NCBI GenBank assembly: GCA_023411795.1
Contig: JAEYOK010000041.1
Span: forward strand, 1-7,996
Length of the DNA stretch: 7,996 nucleotides
From: Bacillota bacterium
GTDB taxonomy: Bacteria > Bacillota > Clostridia > DSM-8532
Direction: 5' to 3'
Shown: piece after piece, positions 5,329 to 7,996 of the stretch
Layout of the letters: the number at the start of each line of letters is the position of its first letter
Numbering within the stretch: position 1 is the first letter of the stretch
The notes under the pieces: generated by a model
The model's input: the letters and a program-made list of their open reading frames with translations, nothing else
Databases searched by the model: none
Told to the model about the DNA's origin: nothing
Made by a program: the position numbers and the translations under genes

Positions 5329-6909
5329 TTATTCAAAATACTCCGGGTAACGCAGAACTCCAGCTGCATATATGGAAAGGGTTACATAAAATACTGACGT
5401 AACACCCAGATATCCCAACACACTAAAAACAGAAGGAAATTTGGCAACATCAAGTGCAATACTAACCCCTATAGCCGGAACAAGTAAAACCAGCTGTAAT
5501 AAATTATTTAGAAGGAATCTGAAATTACTCGCATTTAATTTTCCAAAGATTCGATTGCCAAGAATATCTGTGTTTATAAAGCACTGATTAAGAAGAGTAT
5601 ATGACAATACTGCTAGAAGCATTTCAATAGCTGAAGTTCCCGTCAATATGCAAATGGGTAAAAAGAAGCAGAGTCCGTCAATAAAGTGCTTTAATGCGCT
5701 GGCGGCTGTTGTCATAATCAACTTTCTGAAAGGGGTATCAGGAATAAGGTAAAAGTAAGGGTTTCTGGCTTCACGATTCCAACGACTGAACATTGAAAAA
5801 AGAACCGATACAAGGGATAGCAATAATAAACTTAAAACCATGAACGGTATTTTTTCATCTACTTCTCTACTTAGCAGCCACCCCAATATACCTCCCACTA
5901 TGAAGAAGAATATTGATTTAAGGTTAATAAATGCAAAACCCGTCTTTCGATATTCTAGAAGGTGTTTTTGTAAGATTGCGACACCACCTTGACCAGTAAA
6001 TGTGTAATGAATGGGCTTTTTGCGTTTTATGACACCAAATGTTGGCATGGAGCCTTTTTTAACTGCCTCTGCAGCGATTCCGCTTTTTTCTGCCACCTTC
6101 ACAGATTCTTCAAACCACTCGGTATCTGTTTTTTTGTATAGATAAAACAAGCCAAAGATACTAATAAGCACCAATATAATTATGCTAATAATCAAACCTG
6201 GTGTAAATCCTGTAATAGGGCTTACGCCTAAAGCTCTCATCCATCCGAAGAAAGGAACCATGTCAAGATATGGTGATTTGAATGCTTCCAAATACCCCTC
6301 AATCGGCTTTGGATGGGATATCGCCGGAATCACGGGATATAAAAGCATTATTCCTAAGAAGACAACAAGAATTACTTTGAATGCTTTTTTCACTTTTTCA
6401 CTATTCCGCAGAAGAAAAACTTTTAATATCATTAAGATCAACCCTAATACAGTTATTGCAAAAGACGAAGTAACATAAAGAATAACTCCATCAGAGCTTA
6501 AACCAAAAACTGATTTCATCATAGGAATCTGAATCAGTAAAACAGCCATGCTAAAAAAACTGGCCAAAAACTGCTTCAAAAGTAAAGTAACTAATATATC
6601 AAAGGTTCTCACCGGTGCTTGAAATAGCAAGTTTATATCGGCCATTCGATATCCGGCTATTCCGCTTTCTTTGCCTGGATAAACAAATGAAAATGTAAGA
6701 AATAGAGCCATAGCAGCCAGAAAAACATATAAAAACTCATTGCTGATAATTGAACCCGTACCCGAAGTATCGCGATTGCTCATATTTATGCCTATCAACA
6801 AATAAAAAACAAACATTACCGCATACCCAATTATTGCAGTAGGCTTTTTCAAAGCACGAACTATCGTATTTTTGGTTTCCATACAAAACAGGTAAAGAAC
6901 GGCTTTCAT
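5329..6909 (-). CDS. ABC exporter membrane subunit (putative ABC exporter, ABC-2-like)
   Basis: A 526-aa integral membrane protein with about ten to twelve hydrophobic segments, roughly at residues 25-42, 60-78, 105-128, 142-166, 177-195, 236-257, 332-347, 355-372, 405-423, 427-445, 466-486 and 492-517. A long polar loop (about 258-330) lies in the middle. There is no cleavable signal peptide and no ATPase motif. The segment MADINLLFQAPV (89-100) resembles the conserved cytoplasmic stretch of the large Firmicute permeases annotated as putative ABC exporters. The start codon overlaps the stop of the ATPase gene as ATGA, with a GGAGG just upstream, so the two proteins are surely made together and pair as one transporter. 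The substrate cannot be read from the sequence. Export of a drug, peptide or lipid-like molecule is possible. Confidence 0.85.
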   Translation of the reverse strand: MKAVLYLFCMETKNTIVRALKKPTAIIGYAVMFVFYLLIGINMSNRDTSGTGSIISNEFLYVFLAAMALFLTFSFVYPGKESGIAGYRMADINLLFQAPVRTFDILVTLLLKQFLASFFSMAVLLIQIPMMKSVFGLSSDGVILYVTSSFAITVLGLILMILKVFLLRNSEKVKKAFKVILVVFLGIMLLYPVIPAISHPKPIEGYLEAFKSPYLDMVPFFGWMRALGVSPITGFTPGLIISIIILVLISIFGLFYLYKKTDTEWFEESVKVAEKSGIAAEAVKKGSMPTFGVIKRKKPIHYTFTGQGGVAILQKHLLEYRKTGFAFINLKSIFFFIVGGILGWLLSREVDEKIPFMVLSLLLLSLVSVLFSMFSRWNREARNPYFYLIPDTPFRKLIMTTAASALKHFIDGLCFFLPICILTGTSAIEMLLAVLSYTLLNQCFINTDILGNRIFGKLNASNFRFLLNNLLQLVLLVPAIGVSIALDVAKFPSVFSVLGYLGVTSVFYVTLSIYAAGVLRYPEYFE

Positions 6910-7610
6910 GACACATCCTCCATAACCGAAAAAAATAGTTCCTCAAGAGAACGGGATGACTCAGATTCAAAGACTCTCCGTTCGGTTTCACGTACAATTT
7001 TTCCTTTGTTCATCATAAGAACCCGATCCCACAAGGTATCTATACTGTCAATGATATGGGTGCTAACCAAGATTGATGTTCCTTGAGCTTTCCATTCATT
7101 CAGCATGGCTTTACATTCCCGGATTGCTTTAGGATCCAACCCAATCATCGGTTCATCCATAAATATTATTTTTGGACGTATAATAGCCGCACAACAAATA
7201 CTTACTTTCTGTTGCATGCCCTTTGATAATTCTTTACATAGCTTATCCTGTTTGTCGAATAAATCCAATCGCACAAATAATTCGTTCATGGGCACTTCTG
7301 CTTCTTTGACTCCATAAGCAGAGGCCATAAACTGCACATGCTCCTTAACGGTCAGAAGCTCATGTAAAATTGGAGTTTCCGGAACATAACCCGTTATTTT
7401 CCTTGCTTCAAGACTATTCATCTCATATGAATTCAGTCTGACTTTACCTTTATGCCTTAGAAGCCCCAAAGTTGATTTAATCAGTGTACTTTTGCCCGCC
7501 CCATTTGGCCCGACAAGTACGCAAATTTCACCTGGATTCATATTATAAGAAACATTATCGACTGCCACCAGCTTACCATACGTTTTTGTGATATTATTCG
7601 CTTTTAGCAT
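6906..7610 (-). CDS. ABC transporter ATP-binding protein
   Basis: Supplies ATP hydrolysis for the exporter encoded next to it. The 234-aa protein has the complete nucleotide-binding set: Walker A GPNGAGKST (34-42); a Q-loop region reading GYVPETP, with Glu78 where many families have Gln, as is common in ABC-2 exporters (YLPE type); signature LSKGMQQKV (128-136), a usual variant of LSGGQ; Walker B IIFMDEP (148-154); D-loop GLDP (157-160); and switch His185 in STH. Length is normal for a stand-alone export ATPase. The Shine-Dalgarno before the ATG is weak (GTGGGG about 11 bases away), while the downstream gene has a good one and a 4-base overlap. A likely promoter lies about 60 bases upstream. 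No regulator gene, such as the GntR-type genes often found with these pairs, is inside the window. Confidence 0.93.
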   Translation of the reverse strand: MLKANNITKTYGKLVAVDNVSYNMNPGEICVLVGPNGAGKSTLIKSTLGLLRHKGKVRLNSYEMNSLEARKITGYVPETPILHELLTVKEHVQFMASAYGVKEAEVPMNELFVRLDLFDKQDKLCKELSKGMQQKVSICCAAIIRPKIIFMDEPMIGLDPKAIRECKAMLNEWKAQGTSILVSTHIIDSIDTLWDRVLMMNKGKIVRETERRVFESESSRSLEELFFSVMEDVS

Positions 7611-7672
7611 TTCTTATGACCCCACTTGTTAGTTATTGGTTTCTAATTTATGCCAAATGTTTTACCCTGCTA

Positions 7673-7701
7673 ATACTATCATCCAAATTATATATAGTCA
7701 A
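7673..7701 (-). promoter_or_regulatory. Probable sigma-A promoter of the ABC exporter genes
   Basis: On the minus strand, TTGACT (7701-7696) and TAGTAT (7678-7673) are 17 bases apart, matching the -35 consensus at five of six positions and the -10 at four. A TATAAT string also lies between them (7693-7688) but lacks a fitting -35. The start would fall near 7666, giving a leader of about 55 nt. The tandem repeat array ends only about ten bases upstream of the -35. Confidence 0.5.
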
Positions 7702-7710
7702 TTTAAAATA

Positions 7711-7785
7711 GACAGGGGGACGGTTCTGCTGTCTAGACACGGGGTCGGTTCTGCTGTCTAGACACGGGGACGGTTCTGCTGTCTA
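7711..7785. repeat. Three tandem 25-bp repeats
   Basis: Three units of exactly 25 bp stand head to tail (7711-7735, 7736-7760, 7761-7785). All share CGGTTCTGCTGTCTA. They differ only at unit position 5 (G in the first, C in the others) and position 10 (A, T, A). Each begins GACA and ends TGTCTA, so every junction makes the palindrome GTCTAGAC, and the first unit can form a GACAG/CTGTC stem. Similar GGGGACGGTTCT...TGTCTAGACA strings, as I recall, are scattered through clostridial genomes, sometimes near IS200-like/REP-associated transposases. No transposase is present here. Confidence 0.85.
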
Positions 7786-7871
7786 TCCCAGTAAAGCCTA
7801 ATTAATTCTATCAAGAGAGCGGTATTCAATGAATATATCGAATACTGTTATTAGTTGCTTATAAGTCCTTA
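7786..7871. other. Non-coding stretch between the repeats and the intron 3' splice site
   Basis: I find no gene here. It is the 3' exon of the right-hand intron on the minus strand. The only structure is a short nested inverted repeat, gtattc (7822-7827) with gaatac (7840-7845), enclosing attcaatgaat. It has no T-tract and no match I recognise. Together with 7611-7785, it makes up the 261 bases between the ABC ATPase gene and the intron end. Confidence 0.6.
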
Positions 7872-7996
7872 ATCGAGTAGAAGGCGGTGATTAGCCGCCG
7901 TCCTCTCACAGCACCGTGCGTACCGTTCGGTACACGGCGCTTTCAATAGTTGATGTGCACAGACTGATATGCAGAGGCTAAATCATAAAAGCCCGC
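7872..7996 (-). mobile_element. Group IIC intron, 3' end (domains V and VI; partial)
   Basis: On the minus strand, domain V occupies about 7941-7910: AGCGCCGTGTACCG, then AAC, then GGTACGCACGGTGCT, a near-perfect hairpin carrying the CGC catalytic triad typical of class C. GTGAGAGGACGG follows, then domain VI with GGCGG/CCGCC arms and the branch-site context TTCTACTCGAT, ending at 7872. From memory, this follows the O. iheyensis IIC intron almost step by step (GCCGUAUACCGAACGGUACGUACGGUGGUGUGAGAGG ... CCUACUCGAU). The body lies beyond base 7996. It has the same orientation as the intron that begins at 123 but is a separate insertion. Confidence 0.88.
7943..7996 (-). CDS. ltrA: C-terminal end of the intron-encoded reverse transcriptase/maturase (partial)
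   Basis: The minus-strand frame entering at 7996 reads AGFYDLASAYQSVHINY and then a TGA, two bases before domain V of the intron. Intron-encoded proteins sit in domain IV, so a reading frame ending right there is expected, and the tail looks like those of IIC maturases. Only 17 codons are visible. No catalytic motif can be checked, so the identity rests on position and on resemblance recalled from memory. Confidence 0.5.
   Translation of the reverse strand, partial: AGFYDLASAYQSVHINY

Noticed and set aside
6737..6997. Minus-strand 86-codon frame across the ATPase/permease junction
   Set aside because: It overlaps two genes joined by a normal ATGA overlap and a GGAGG, in a different frame, and shows no domain.
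7711..7785. CRISPR array
   Set aside because: The 25-bp units are directly adjacent with no spacers, and no cas gene is present. They are simple tandem repeats.
7822..7845. Operator or terminator formed by gtattc/gaatac
   Set aside because: The stem is only 6 bp and AT-rich, with no T-tract and no known consensus. It could easily be chance in AT-rich DNA.

Overview
The window reads as a chromosomal segment from an anaerobic, fermentative Firmicute of the class Clostridia. A relative of the cellulolytic cluster III clostridia (Ruminiclostridium/Acetivibrio) is my best guess. The reasons are AT-rich DNA, strong AGGAGG ribosome binding sites, a clostridial-type Rex operator, and a five-gene electron-bifurcating [FeFe]-hydrogenase operon of the kind found in that group. 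Every real gene lies on the minus strand, so the biological order runs from high to low coordinates.

Layout in the direction of transcription. At 7996-7872 is the 3' end of a group IIC intron: probably the last codons of its reverse transcriptase, then domains V and VI. From 7871 to 7611 there is a non-coding stretch with three tandem 25-bp repeats (7711-7785) and a probable sigma-A promoter (7673-7701). Next come two translationally coupled genes for an ABC exporter, the ATPase (6906-7610) and the membrane protein (5329-6909). The 148-bp gap that follows holds a good promoter (5284-5312), a perfect Rex operator (5256-5273) and repeats in the leader. Then comes the operon hydC, a kinase-like ATPase gene, hydD, hydB and hydA (5180 down to 180), with spacings from a 14-base overlap to about 18 bases. 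It ends in a strong stem-loop terminator (127-162). Directly after that terminator begins the 5' end of a second group IIC intron (123 down to 1), which leaves the window.

How it works together. HydA carries the H-cluster and a chain of iron-sulfur clusters. HydB carries FMN, the NAD(H) site and further clusters. HydC carries a [2Fe-2S] cluster. Together they should make or use H2 by coupling to NADH and reduced ferredoxin at once. HydD is a small thioredoxin-like ferredoxin relative. The GHKL ATPase in the operon has no established role. The Rex site predicts that a high NADH/NAD+ ratio releases repression, so the cell makes hydrogenase when it must dispose of electrons. The ABC genes look functionally unrelated, but no terminator separates them from the hyd promoter.

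The metabolic part is a known type of system. The points most worth a second look are the unassigned ATPase, the unusual cysteine patterns in HydA and HydD, the two co-oriented IIC introns bracketing the segment, an 11-nt complementarity between the hydA terminator and the adjoining intron, and the 25-bp repeat array.
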